A stretch of 64,000 bases of DNA from Paucilactobacillus vaccinostercus DSM 20634. Lineage in GTDB: Bacteria; Bacillota; Bacilli; Lactobacillales; Lactobacillaceae. Every line of letters starts with the position of its first letter. Position 1 is the first letter of the stretch. The position numbers and the translations under genes were made by a program. Of this stretch, positions 9,567 through 18,813 are shown in pieces. The notes under the pieces are model-generated. The model did not search any database, had not been told where the DNA came from, and saw only the letters and a program-made list of their open reading frames with translations. The stretch covers positions 169,334 through 233,333 of the forward strand of contig NZ_AYYY01000005.1 of assembly GCF_001436295.1 (NCBI RefSeq), written 5' to 3'.

Positions 9567-10613
9567 ATGGAATCACAACATGCACAGAGAAAAAATGAAC
9601 ATATTTCGCTCGCCGAAAAATTATACGGTATATCGCACCAGAATCACCCATTTGATGGTGTGCGGATAATTCATCAAAGTTTACCAGAATTATCGATTCA
9701 AGACGTGACATTGACAAGTGCGCTGACTGAAACCATTCAATTGTCGGCCCCTTTCTACATTGAGGCGATGACCGGTGGTAGCGAGTTAAGTTTGAAGCTT
9801 AATCAGCAACTTGCGCGAATCGCGGCCGACTGTGATTTGGCAATGGCATGTGGTTCTCAGAGTGTCGCTTTGAAGCATCCGGACGGAATCGATAGTTTTC
9901 GAGTATTGCGACAAGAAAACCCCAATGGTGTTTTGATTGCTAATATCAGCGCTGCGGCATCACCAGAACAGGTTAAAACTGTTGTTCAGATGATCGATGC
10001 CAATGCGGTGGAACTACATCTAAACGTCGCACAAGAACTGGTCATGCCTGAAGGTGAACGATCATTTAGGTGGTTGGATAATATTAATGAAATTGTTCAA
10101 CGGACTGATGTTCCGGTGATTGTTAAGGAAGTTGGATTTGGCATGAGTCAGGAAACAATACAACAACTAATTAACACCGGTGTTAAAAATATCAATGTTA
10201 GTGGTCGTGGTGGGACAAATTTTGCTCGAATTGAAAACCGACGAAATCATGAAAATGATTTCGATGATCTGGCTGACTGGGGCCAGACGACGCCAGAGTC
10301 GTTATTAGAAAGTCAAAGGTTTCAAAAAGAAGCCCATGTCATTGCGAGTGGTGGTATTGTTACCCCACTTGATGTGATTAAATGCGGTAATTTGGGTGCA
10401 CAGGCAGTTGGAGTCGCTGGTTATTTCTTGAATAAACTAATCCGTGAAGGCGACGATGCTTTAATTCAAACCATTAATAATTGGCGTGTTGAAATAGAAA
10501 GAGTCTTGCTACTCTGTGGTTGTCGTCAGTTCAATGAGTTAACAAAGGTACCTCACGTTTTATCAAATGAATTACAATCATATTTTGAACAAAGAAACAC
10601 GAGAAACGACTAA
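9567..10613 (+). CDS. fni: Type 2 isopentenyl-diphosphate delta-isomerase (FMN-dependent)
   Basis: It interconverts isopentenyl and dimethylallyl diphosphate using reduced FMN and Mg2+. It belongs to the TIM-barrel FMN enzymes. Visible signatures are the N-terminal RKNEHISLAEK, the IEAMTGG substrate/FMN block, the ELHLNVAQELVMPEG metal-site region, VIVKEVGFGMS, and NVSGRGGTNFARIEN. Its 348 residues match the family, and the SD is TAGAGGA. It completes the operon and supplies both C5 units needed by IspA (51369-52241). The last eight codons are part of the terminator stem. Confidence 0.97.
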   Translation: MESQHAQRKNEHISLAEKLYGISHQNHPFDGVRIIHQSLPELSIQDVTLTSALTETIQLSAPFYIEAMTGGSELSLKLNQQLARIAADCDLAMACGSQSVALKHPDGIDSFRVLRQENPNGVLIANISAAASPEQVKTVVQMIDANAVELHLNVAQELVMPEGERSFRWLDNINEIVQRTDVPVIVKEVGFGMSQETIQQLINTGVKNINVSGRGGTNFARIENRRNHENDFDDLADWGQTTPESLLESQRFQKEAHVIASGGIVTPLDVIKCGNLGAQAVGVAGYFLNKLIREGDDALIQTINNWRVEIERVLLLCGCRQFNELTKVPHVLSNELQSYFEQRNTRND

Positions 10614-10635
10614 AAATCGTTTCTCGTGTTTCTTT
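10591..10635. terminator. Bidirectional terminator between fni and the RsmF-type gene
   Basis: An 18-bp perfect stem (10591-10608 with 10618-10635) is flanked by A- and T-rich runs. It serves the convergent genes fni (+) and rsmF (-) and overlaps the coding end of fni. Confidence 0.85.
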
Positions 10636-11993
10636 TAGAATCGTAGTCCCTTGGGATAGAAATTTTTAACTGTTTTGTTAACCAGCTTACCGAAGCAAAC
10701 AGCATGATTTTGACAAGTTAGCAAATACCATCCTTTTGGATAGTCGTTATTCACGGTAATCGTATCACCGTGGACGTATTGACGCCATTGTTCTTCAGTG
10801 ATAGTCAGTTTGTTAAGGACTTGATCATCGTCAATGGCAAGTGCTAATCCAAGTGCTGGTTCAAATCGACGTTTCTTAAAGGTTCCCAGATGAACGCCCG
10901 GTCGAACGATCGACATTTTATCGATTATCGGCATTCCATTCGGCATGTCAAACAACTGATCACCAAATAAAGCTAAGTTACGAATTTGGTAATTTACCAA
11001 ACAACTATGAAGAAATTCAGTTAATTCGGTTTGTTGCTCCTTACTTAATTTTACTGAGCGAAACGGATGTTTTACTGTAGGAACTATTTTTGAGCCTGAT
11101 GCTGCCTGCCAGACAAGCTTAGCAATAAAATGTCCCTCACCCTTCATATGATGAGGAAAAAGTCGGACAGTCTTAGTGAGTTCGGGATTATCGTTGCCCC
11201 ATTCTGGTCGACCGTCATCCATGCCAGAATATTTTTTTATTGGTACAAGTGTGAACTGAGGATATTTTCTGATAAACCAATCAATAATCTGTTCATCTTC
11301 TTCAGGAGCAAAGGTGCATGTGGAATAGATCAAGGTACTTCCGGCATGCATCATTTTAACCGCCGAGTCAAGAATGTGTTGTTGCCGATTAGCGCACTCG
11401 TTGGAGTAGTCCTTATGCCAATATTGGGTGGCAGCAGGATCCTTACGAAACATCCCTTCCCCCGAACAGGGGGCATCAACTAAAATGCGATCAAAAAAAG
11501 CAGGAAATTGAGCTTCTAGTTTTTCTGGGCTTTCATTGGTAATGACGGTATTTTGTGACCCCCAACGTTCTAAGTTTTCCGCTAAAATTTTGGCACGCGC
11601 TTTGAAAATTTCGTTGCTAACAAGCAGCCCCGAGTTTTGCATTTTTGCAACTAAATGAGTGCTTTTTCCGCCCGGAGCGGCGCACAGATCTAACACTTTT
11701 TCTCCCTGTTGTGGATCTGCGACCTCCCCCACATACATTGCGGATGGTTCTTGACTGTATAGGTAGCCCGTTGTGTGATCGATGGATTTACCATTTAAGT
11801 GTCCATAATGTCCGTCACGACAGTATGGCACTTGTTCATTAGTCACATATGATTGATCAACCAAAGAACTGGCTTTGTTTGAATTAATTCGGTATCCGCC
11901 GGGACTGGACTGATTAAACGAATCAAAAAAAGCAGTTGCTTCGGGTCCTAATAGCTCTTGATATTTGTTAATGAAATCTTGCGGTAAGTTCAA
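10635..11993 (-). CDS. rsmF: RsmF/RsmB-type rRNA cytosine-C5 methyltransferase (NOL1/NOP2/Sun family)
   Basis: It is a SAM-dependent m5C methyltransferase acting on 16S rRNA or a related RNA. The SAM-binding block is VLDLCAAPGGKSTHL. The two catalytic cysteines are in VDAPCSGEGMFRKD and STCTFAPEED. A C-terminal PUA-like domain follows (around GLALAIDDD to the end). The start is TTG at 11993, seven bases after AAAAGGAG (12001-12008), giving 452 residues. In-frame ATGs farther upstream run through a large palindrome and have no SD. The exact target base is inferred from the family; YebU/RsmF-like enzymes in Firmicutes may modify more than one site. It has its own promoter region at 12010-12060. 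Confidence 0.9.
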   Translation of the reverse strand: MNLPQDFINKYQELLGPEATAFFDSFNQSSPGGYRINSNKASSLVDQSYVTNEQVPYCRDGHYGHLNGKSIDHTTGYLYSQEPSAMYVGEVADPQQGEKVLDLCAAPGGKSTHLVAKMQNSGLLVSNEIFKARAKILAENLERWGSQNTVITNESPEKLEAQFPAFFDRILVDAPCSGEGMFRKDPAATQYWHKDYSNECANRQQHILDSAVKMMHAGSTLIYSTCTFAPEEDEQIIDWFIRKYPQFTLVPIKKYSGMDDGRPEWGNDNPELTKTVRLFPHHMKGEGHFIAKLVWQAASGSKIVPTVKHPFRSVKLSKEQQTELTEFLHSCLVNYQIRNLALFGDQLFDMPNGMPIIDKMSIVRPGVHLGTFKKRRFEPALGLALAIDDDQVLNKLTITEEQWRQYVHGDTITVNNDYPKGWYLLTCQNHAVCFGKLVNKTVKNFYPKGLRF

Positions 11994-12015
11994 AATAAAA
12001 CTCCTTTTGTTAGGC

Positions 12016-12056
12016 ATATTGTAATATACAATGTTGATCATTGTATATTACAATAT
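12016..12056. promoter_or_regulatory. Paired palindromic operators in a perfect 18-bp inverted repeat
   Basis: Bases 12016-12033 and 12039-12056 are perfect inverted repeats around TTGAT. Each arm is itself a dyad: ATTGTA-N3-TACAAT at 12018-12032 and again at 12040-12054. The pair lies directly upstream of the rsmF ribosome site and about 100 bases before the divergent HAD gene. There is no T-tract, so it is not a terminator. It looks like two binding sites for a dimeric repressor, or an mRNA leader hairpin. Confidence 0.65.
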
Positions 12057-12159
12057 ATCGTTTTAAACGTCTTTAATTAGTTGATTTTACTAGTGTTTTT
12101 TGATGAATTATGATAACGTGAATACTTGTAATCATTGAACGAAAGAAGTGAAAAATAAT

Positions 12160-12990
12160 ATGAATCAACACTTAATTGCTATCGATTTAGATGGTACTAC
12201 ATTGAATGATCAATCTCAACTTTCATCAGAAACAATTTTGACGCTTCGAAAACTAGCTGCAGATGGTCATATTGTCAGTATTGTTACTGGCCGACCGTAT
12301 CGAATCTCAGGCCAATTTTATGATCAAATTGGGTTGAAAAGTCCGATGGTCAATTTTAATGGTGCATTAGCACACATTCCCCATCAACAGTGGCAATTTG
12401 AGTATCAGCAAAACATTGATCGGCAAATTGCACTGGATCTTCTAACCCATCGACAAGATTTGGGAATTCATACCATGACAGCAGAAAATAAAATGCATCT
12501 TTGGGCAAACCAGCCTAGTCACGTGATGAAAGACTTTTTCCCCACGCATTTGGCAACCAATGAAGTGCTTAATAGTTTGAATTTAACATCAAACCCAACA
12601 GCGCTAACCCTGCAATACGAACCAAATGACAAACAGGCACTTATTGGTCGAATTAATAAAAACTATGGGGCTAACGTTGATATTCGTGTCTGGGGCGGCC
12701 CACACAGTATCTTAGAAGTTGTTTCTAAGGGGGTTCATAAAGACGCCGGAATTGAGCATATTGCTAAAGCCTATGGGATTGCGCAACAAAATATTATTGC
12801 TTTCGGTGATGAAGATAACGATTCTGAAATGATTTCCTACGCTGGCCGCGGTGTAGCAATGAGTAATGCAATTGAATCAATCAAACAAATTGCCAATGAT
12901 GTTACCCAAGATGATAATGATCATAATGGCTTGGCCCACTATTTACAAGATTACTTTAAAATTGATGTGCCGTCACAGTTTGCCGTTTGA
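12160..12990 (+). CDS. HAD superfamily, Cof-type sugar/nucleotide phosphatase
   Basis: It is a cytoplasmic haloacid-dehalogenase hydrolase of the Cof/IIB subfamily. The four HAD motifs are visible: IAIDLDGTTL near the start (nucleophile Asp), SIVTGRPY, a conserved Lys in VVSKGVHKDAGI, and IIAFGDEDNDSEMI. The C2B cap lies between motifs 2 and 3. Cof enzymes dephosphorylate small metabolites such as sugar phosphates, flavin or pyridoxal phosphates; the substrate cannot be predicted. The start is taken as the ATG at 12160 with AGAAGTGA upstream. A GTG at 12148 is too close to any SD. It is monocistronic, with a terminator after it. Confidence 0.9.
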   Translation: MNQHLIAIDLDGTTLNDQSQLSSETILTLRKLAADGHIVSIVTGRPYRISGQFYDQIGLKSPMVNFNGALAHIPHQQWQFEYQQNIDRQIALDLLTHRQDLGIHTMTAENKMHLWANQPSHVMKDFFPTHLATNEVLNSLNLTSNPTALTLQYEPNDKQALIGRINKNYGANVDIRVWGGPHSILEVVSKGVHKDAGIEHIAKAYGIAQQNIIAFGDEDNDSEMISYAGRGVAMSNAIESIKQIANDVTQDDNDHNGLAHYLQDYFKIDVPSQFAV

Positions 12991-13000
12991 AAATAATTAT

Positions 13001-13031
13001 AGGACTGATCCGATAGGATCAGTCCTTTTTT
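13001..13031. terminator. Terminator after the HAD phosphatase gene
   Basis: An 11-bp stem (13001-13011 with 13016-13026) with loop GATA is followed by a T-run. It also faces the 3' end of glpK, ten bases away. Confidence 0.88.
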
Positions 13032-13040
13032 ATCGTCAAT

Positions 13041-14552
<1,512 letters not shown>

Positions 14553-14582
14553 TCATCCTCTCAGATAGTGATCGGTAATATT

Positions 14583-15890
14583 TTATTCTAATGGTAAATC
14601 TTGTCGAATTAAATCTTGCAAGCTTTCACGTTTAACAATTAATTTTGAAGTGCCATTTTCGCAAAAAACGACGGCAGGCCGTGGATTACGGTTATAGTTA
14701 CTAGCCATTGAATAGCCATATGCACCAGTATCCAAGATTGCCAACAAGTCACCTGCTTCAGTTTTTGGTAATTTCTGATCCCAAGCAAGCATATCGCCAG
14801 ATTCACAATATTTACCCGCAATGGAAACCGTTTCTGTTACGGGGTGAGTCAGTTTATTAGCAACTACAGTTTCATATTTTGCCTGATATAGGGCCGGTCG
14901 AATATTATCGCCCATACCGCCATCAACAGCCACATAGGTTCTCACACCCGGAATGACTTTGCGAGAGCCAACGGTATAGAGCGAAACGCCAGCGTTTCCA
15001 ACTATTGATCGTCCAGGTTCTATCCAAATTTCAGGTAATTTCATTTGAGTTTCGGCAGCAATACGCTTCATTTCATGGAGGATAGCTTTAATAAAGCTTT
15101 CTGGTTGAAGCGGCTTTTCATCGTCAGTATATTGGATGCCAAATCCACCACCCAAATTTACGACGGGGGCCAGAAAATCAAATTTTACTTGCCAATGATG
15201 TAATAGTGCCATCATCTTTTGTGCGGCCATGATGAAGCCATCAGTTGCAAAAATTTGAGAGCCAATATGGCAATGAATGCCAATTGGATTGAGGTGCCGC
15301 GTTGCAAGCACTTGTTGAATGGCATCATCTGCCTGACCACTATTGATGTCAAAACCAAATTTAGAATCTTCTTGTCCTGTCATAACGTATTCATGCGTAT
15401 GTGCTGAAATGCCCGGTGTTACACGGAACATCACATCAATATCTTGACCGCGTTTGTCGGTTAACTGAGATAGTAACTCAATTTCATGAAAATTATCGAG
15501 AATAATGCAGCCAATGTTCTGATCGAGTGCTAGTTCTAATTCCTCGTAACTTTTATTGTTACCATGAAATGAAACTTTTCCCATTGGGAAGCCTGCCTGA
15601 GCAGCAGTGTATATTTCGCCACCGGAAACAACATCACAATGAATATTTTCTTGGTTAATTAGTTGATACATTGCAATCGTCGCAAAGGCCTTGCTGGCAT
15701 AACTAATTTGGTAATCAACTTGCTCTTCATCAAAGATCTTTTTAAAATTTCTAATTTGTTGACGAATATTGTTGGTATCATATGCGATCAAAGGTGTTCC
15801 ATACTGCTTTGCTAGGCTAGTTGTATCAACACCACCAATAAGTAGATGGCCTTCATGATTAATTTGATCAGCATTAATTTGTGTACTCAC
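14583..15890 (-). CDS. lysA: Diaminopimelate decarboxylase
   Basis: It decarboxylates meso-diaminopimelate to lysine using pyridoxal phosphate, the last step of lysine synthesis. It is a fold-III alanine-racemase-like enzyme. The PLP lysine lies in YQISYASKAFA, the glycine-rich phosphate loop in LGGGFGIQYTD, and the substrate/PLP contacts include IWIEPGRSIVGNAG and KYCESGDML. The start is GTG at 15890, set by GGGGAGG (15897-15903), giving 435 residues. The in-frame ATG at 15956 lies inside the leader hairpin. A terminator-like hairpin ends 31 bases upstream, so expression probably depends on read-through. No dap genes are next to it. Confidence 0.95.
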   Translation of the reverse strand: MSTQINADQINHEGHLLIGGVDTTSLAKQYGTPLIAYDTNNIRQQIRNFKKIFDEEQVDYQISYASKAFATIAMYQLINQENIHCDVVSGGEIYTAAQAGFPMGKVSFHGNNKSYEELELALDQNIGCIILDNFHEIELLSQLTDKRGQDIDVMFRVTPGISAHTHEYVMTGQEDSKFGFDINSGQADDAIQQVLATRHLNPIGIHCHIGSQIFATDGFIMAAQKMMALLHHWQVKFDFLAPVVNLGGGFGIQYTDDEKPLQPESFIKAILHEMKRIAAETQMKLPEIWIEPGRSIVGNAGVSLYTVGSRKVIPGVRTYVAVDGGMGDNIRPALYQAKYETVVANKLTHPVTETVSIAGKYCESGDMLAWDQKLPKTEAGDLLAILDTGAYGYSMASNYNRNPRPAVVFCENGTSKLIVKRESLQDLIRQDLPLE

Positions 15891-15920
15891 ACGCAATCCT
15901 CCCCTAAAAACAGTAAAAAA

Positions 15921-15961
15921 AGCGGCCACAACGATAAGACGCCCATTGTGGTTCATCCGCT
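15921..15961 (-). terminator. Terminator-like hairpin in the lysA leader
   Basis: Arm AGCGGCCACAA (15921-15931) pairs with TTGTGG (15946-15951) and, after a five-base bulge, CCGCT (15957-15961). On the minus strand a run of seven T follows. A small CTTGT/ACAAG dyad (15960-15972) overlaps its base. It may terminate the tautomerase transcript or attenuate lysA. Confidence 0.7.
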
Positions 15962-16007
15962 TGTCTTACAAGATTATCTCCCAGTACCATTTAGAATAGA
16001 AATATTA

Positions 16008-16193
16008 TTATTGGTCACTTTTCAGTGTTCCACCAACACTGTAGTGACTTGGTTTCATTTCGTTTAGAACAATGTGAATACGCTCTGCTGGAACGTTAGC
16101 ATCTTTTGAAATTGCAGCAGTAACATCTTTAACCAATGCTTTTAATTGTTCTTCAGAACGTCCTTCTAGTAAATCAATGTGAACTAATGGCAT
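16008..16193 (-). CDS. 4-oxalocrotonate tautomerase family protein
   Basis: It is a small tautomerase-superfamily enzyme of 61 residues. After removal of the initiator Met, the N-terminal Pro (MPLVHIDLLEGRSEEQ) is the catalytic general base. A conserved block around VPAERIHIVLNEM follows. Members catalyse keto-enol tautomerisation of 2-hydroxymuconate-like compounds; the role in lactobacilli is unknown and no aromatic degradation genes are nearby. The start at 16193 follows GGGGGT. An ATG at 16208 would bury Pro1 and overlap the SD. A near-consensus promoter drives it. Confidence 0.88.
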   Translation of the reverse strand: MPLVHIDLLEGRSEEQLKALVKDVTAAISKDANVPAERIHIVLNEMKPSHYSVGGTLKSDQ

Positions 16194-16225
16194 TGTTTTT
16201 ACCCCCATCTTTATCTATTACGCCT

Positions 16226-16254
16226 ATTATACTTAAAAAAGTAGCAATTGCCAA
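16226..16254 (-). promoter_or_regulatory. Sigma-A promoter of the tautomerase gene
   Basis: TTGGCA at 16249-16254 and TATAAT at 16226-16231 are spaced by 17 bases on the minus strand. Transcription would start near 16219. Confidence 0.85.
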
Positions 16255-16292
16255 ACGCGATTCTACAAAAATAGGGTTAAATAAATCCAAAC

Positions 16293-16331
16293 AAAAAAGA
16301 CCCATGATAATTTATCATGAGCCTCTTTTTT
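16293..16331 (-). terminator. Terminator of rplS
   Basis: A GGCTCATGATA/TATCATGGGTC stem is flanked by A- and T-runs, three bases after the rplS stop on the minus strand. Confidence 0.87.
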
Positions 16332-16334
16332 AAA

Positions 16335-16694
16335 TTACTTATTGATACGGCGTTCTGGGATACGAGCTGCCTTACCATGTAATGCACGTAAGTAGTACAA
16401 TTTAGCACGACGAACGCGACCATGGCGAGCAACTTCAATCCGGTCAACACGTGGTGAGTGAAGTGGGAAAGTACGTTCCACACCAACACCGTTACTGATC
16501 TTACGAACAGTATATGTTTCGCTGATACCGAAGCCGTGACGCTTAATAACGACACCTTCGAATAATTGGATACGTTCGCGAGAACCTTCTACAATTCGAG
16601 CATAAACTCGAACAGTATCTCCGGCACGGAAATCAGGGATATCGCTACGTAATTGATCAGCAGTGATCTTTTCGATTAAAGTATTTTGACGCAT
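16335..16694 (-). CDS. rplS: 50S ribosomal protein L19
   Basis: L19 is located at the 30S-50S interface. The 119-residue protein begins [18 protein letters not shown] and has the L19 signatures [29 protein letters not shown] and [17 protein letters not shown]. The start at 16694 follows AAAGGAAAG. An ATG at 16718 would add an eight-residue extension running through the leader hairpin. It is the last gene of the rpsP-trmD block but has its own promoter and a structured leader. Confidence 0.97.
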   Translation of the reverse strand: MRQNTLIEKITADQLRSDIPDFRAGDTVRVYARIVEGSRERIQLFEGVVIKRHGFGISETYTVRKISNGVGVERTFPLHSPRVDRIEVARHGRVRRAKLYYLRALHGKAARIPERRINK

Positions 16695-16704
16695 AGTTTT
16701 CTTT

Positions 16705-16770
16705 CCTTTCGCCGACATTCTTGTCGGATAACCAACAGCGGAATATCGTTACTATGGCTTAATAGCCAGG
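16705..16770 (-). ncRNA. L19 leader-like structured 5' UTR
   Basis: Two hairpins precede rplS: TGGCT/AGCCA (16755-16768) and CCGACA/TGTCGG with loop AGAA (16712-16727). The second sits directly before the SD. Position and arrangement fit the autoregulatory L19 leader known in Firmicutes, in which L19 is thought to bind its own mRNA. The match is by eye only. Confidence 0.55.
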
Positions 16771-16774
16771 TAAT

Positions 16775-16804
16775 ATCTTAGCATAATACCCTACCAATTG
16801 TAAA
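16775..16804 (-). promoter_or_regulatory. Promoter of rplS
   Basis: TTTACA (16799-16804) and TAAGAT (16775-16780) are spaced by 18 bases, starting just after the trmD stop. Confidence 0.6.
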
Positions 16805-16807
16805 GAG

Positions 16808-17566
16808 TTATTCAGGTTCACTTTCATCTTCTTCGATTTTTATGTCAGAAAGAAGATGGCGTTGTTGCCCTGTTAAATGTGCACTTTCCAACAAATCTGG
16901 CCTACGATGGAGTGTCCGTCGTAAGGACTCTTTTTGGCGCCACTGAGCAATTAGTTGGTGATTACCACTTAATAGTACTTCTGGGACCTTCATGCCCCGA
17001 AAATCGGCTGGCCGAGTGTACTGTGGGTATTCAAGAAGACCATCTTCAAATGAATCCCCTGTGGCGGAATCATGATTACCTAGAACTCCTGGAATAAACC
17101 GGACTGTTGCATCGATCATGACCATTGATGCAAGCTCCCCGCCAGTGAGCACAAAATCTCCGAGCGATACTTCATCAGTAACAATTTGTCGAATTCGCTC
17201 ATCGTATCCCTCGTAGTGACCACAAATAAATGTTAGATGATCTTCATGGGCCAATTCATTAGCTAAATGCTGGTCAAACTTTTGGCCAGCCGGATCCAGC
17301 AAGATGACACGCCCCTTAGAGGTATCTGGACCAACTTCTTTTTGGATTGCATCATAGGCATCGAAGATCGGTTGTGCTTGTAATAGCATTCCGGCGCCGC
17401 CACCGTACGGAGCATCATCAACATGGCGTTGCTTGTCGGTGGTATATTCCCGAAAGTCAGTAACATGGACATCTAACAGCCCTTTTTCAGTTGCCTTACC
17501 GAGAATCGATTCTGTGAGTGGTCCTTTAAACATTTCAGGAAAAAGACTTAGAATATCAATTCGCAT
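16808..17566 (-). CDS. trmD: tRNA (guanine37-N1)-methyltransferase
   Basis: It methylates G37 next to the anticodon of tRNAs reading CNN codons, preventing +1 frameshifting. It is a SPOUT-class dimer with a trefoil knot. Visible motifs are [37 protein letters not shown], and [19 protein letters not shown] in the knot; the substrate loop follows (LEYPQYTRP). The start at 17566 is one base after the rimM stop, with GGAGGGG ten bases upstream inside rimM. It has 252 residues, the normal size. Confidence 0.97.
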   Translation of the reverse strand: MRIDILSLFPEMFKGPLTESILGKATEKGLLDVHVTDFREYTTDKQRHVDDAPYGGGAGMLLQAQPIFDAYDAIQKEVGPDTSKGRVILLDPAGQKFDQHLANELAHEDHLTFICGHYEGYDERIRQIVTDEVSLGDFVLTGGELASMVMIDATVRFIPGVLGNHDSATGDSFEDGLLEYPQYTRPADFRGMKVPEVLLSGNHQLIAQWRQKESLRRTLHRRPDLLESAHLTGQQRHLLSDIKIEEDESEPE

Positions 17567-17567
17567 A

Positions 17568-18071
17568 TTAGTCAAGCCCCTCCATTAATTCTACTAAAAC
17601 TTTGTGGTGTTCAAGATCAACTGTTTTAACAACATCATCAATCACAGGCAATAATAGATCATTTTGGTGTGGCCGTTTAACAACCCATACGTCGTTAGCA
17701 CCAGGCGCTAAAATTTCTTTAATCGTACCAATTTTTCCATCGGTAAGGGTTTCAACATCTAACCCAATGATTTGATGATAATAGTATTGACCATCTTCAA
17801 GTGATTGTTGATCATCTTCGCTGATCATAAGCTCTTGCCCTTTATAAGGTTCAACTTGGTTGATATTGTCGAACTCTTTGAACTTGAGCAGATAGGTTCC
17901 CTTATGTTCTCTTACGGCCGTGATGGTAACTGGAATCGGTTGCTGTGCTTGAATATAGAGTTGTTGTTTAGGCTGAAAGCGTTCCTCCGGAAAATCCGTT
18001 GTTGAGACCACCTTAACTTCGCCGCGAATACCATGAGTATTAACAATTTTTCCTACATTATAATATTTCAC
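17568..18071 (-). CDS. rimM: Ribosome maturation factor RimM
   Basis: RimM assists folding of the 3' domain of 16S rRNA and binds S19 during 30S assembly. The 167-residue protein has the N-terminal block [18 protein letters not shown] and a C-terminal PRC-barrel ([18 protein letters not shown], then NDVWVVKRP). The start is GTG at 18071 with AAGGAG five bases before it. It is coupled to trmD. A strong terminator hairpin lies between khpA and this gene, about 30 bases upstream of its start. Confidence 0.96.
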   Translation of the reverse strand: MKYYNVGKIVNTHGIRGEVKVVSTTDFPEERFQPKQQLYIQAQQPIPVTITAVREHKGTYLLKFKEFDNINQVEPYKGQELMISEDDQQSLEDGQYYYHQIIGLDVETLTDGKIGTIKEILAPGANDVWVVKRPHQNDLLLPVIDDVVKTVDLEHHKVLVELMEGLD

Positions 18072-18094
18072 GTTGTCTCCTTATTTTTAACTAA

Positions 18095-18129
18095 AGAAAA
18101 AACTCCCGCACGGTTATTGTGTGGGAGTT
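18095..18129 (-). terminator. Internal terminator between khpA and rimM
   Basis: An 11-bp arm at 18101-18111 pairs with 18119-18129 (one G-T pair) and is followed by TTTTTT on the minus strand. The stem overlaps the last codons of khpA. No room remains for a full promoter before rimM, so it probably reduces rimM-trmD expression relative to rpsP. Confidence 0.82.
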
Positions 18130-18386
18130 TCGTGGTTACGATGATCATTAATCACTAACCGTACTTTTCTAGATTTATCGTTAATCGTACTATAGACAAT
18201 TGTCCGAATATCAGCTGCAACATGACCATGACGGCCAATTACACGTCCAACATCTTCGGCGTGAACATCTAAAGTGTATTGTTCATACTTCAATGTTCTT
18301 TCCATATCTATCTGAACGGCTTCTGGATGAGCCACAATCGGTTGGACGATCAATCTAATTAAAGTATCTATTTCAGTACTAGTCAT
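18114..18386 (-). CDS. khpA: KH-domain RNA-binding protein KhpA (YlqC)
   Basis: It is a 90-residue single KH domain protein. The RNA-binding loop is GRVIGRHGHVAADIR (the GxxG is G-R-H-G). In streptococci and lactobacilli KhpA pairs with KhpB/Jag and controls cell elongation and division through mRNA binding. It lies between rpsP and rimM as in most Firmicutes and starts 12 bases after the rpsP stop. The last six codons form half of the downstream terminator. Confidence 0.93.
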   Translation of the reverse strand: MTSTEIDTLIRLIVQPIVAHPEAVQIDMERTLKYEQYTLDVHAEDVGRVIGRHGHVAADIRTIVYSTINDKSRKVRLVINDHRNHETPTQ

Positions 18387-18398
18387 GATTAAACACCA

Positions 18399-18674
18399 CT
18401 ACTTTTTTGCAAGCTTTTCGTCGTGAAACTTCTTCATAACGCCGGCTTTAGATAAAATGTTACGAACAGTATCTGATGGTTGTGCACCATTGTTAAGCCA
18501 TTGCATGATCGTTTCTTCTTCAAGCTTAACTTCTGCAGGTTCGATCAATGGATTGTAAGTACCCACTGTTTCGATGAAACGACCATCACGTGGTGAACGT
18601 GAATCAGCAACTACGATACGGTAGAAAGGACGCTTCTTTGAACCCATACGCTTTAAACGAATTTTAACTGACAT
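18399..18674 (-). CDS. rpsP: 30S ribosomal protein S16
   Basis: S16 is an early-binding 30S assembly protein. The 91-residue sequence has the family signatures [25 protein letters not shown] (residues 2-26) and [10 protein letters not shown]. The start at 18674 follows GGGAGGTG; an upstream ATG in the same frame (18692) overlaps that SD. A near-perfect promoter is located at 18712-18740, so the block rpsP-khpA-rimM-trmD is transcribed independently of ffh, from which the pnt operon separates it. Confidence 0.97.
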   Translation of the reverse strand: MSVKIRLKRMGSKKRPFYRIVVADSRSPRDGRFIETVGTYNPLIEPAEVKLEEETIMQWLNNGAQPSDTVRNILSKAGVMKKFHDEKLAKK

Positions 18675-18711
18675 TGAATAGACACCTCCCAAACTTTTAT
18701 TAACACGTAAT

Positions 18712-18740
18712 AATATACCAGTGTTTAAAACGAATGTAAA
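18712..18740 (-). promoter_or_regulatory. Promoter of the rpsP operon
   Basis: TTTACA (18735-18740) and TATATT (18712-18717) with a 17-base spacer. Confidence 0.8.
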
Positions 18741-18813
18741 GTAAATTTCCTTAACAGTTTAAATTTATTTGAAATAACTTCATATTTCGTCGATTTGGTA
18801 GGTATGAACGTCC

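Noticed and set aside
15900..16007. Lysine riboswitch upstream of lysA
   Set aside because: The gap is about 110 bases, too short for the ~170-base L-box, and none of its conserved segments is visible.
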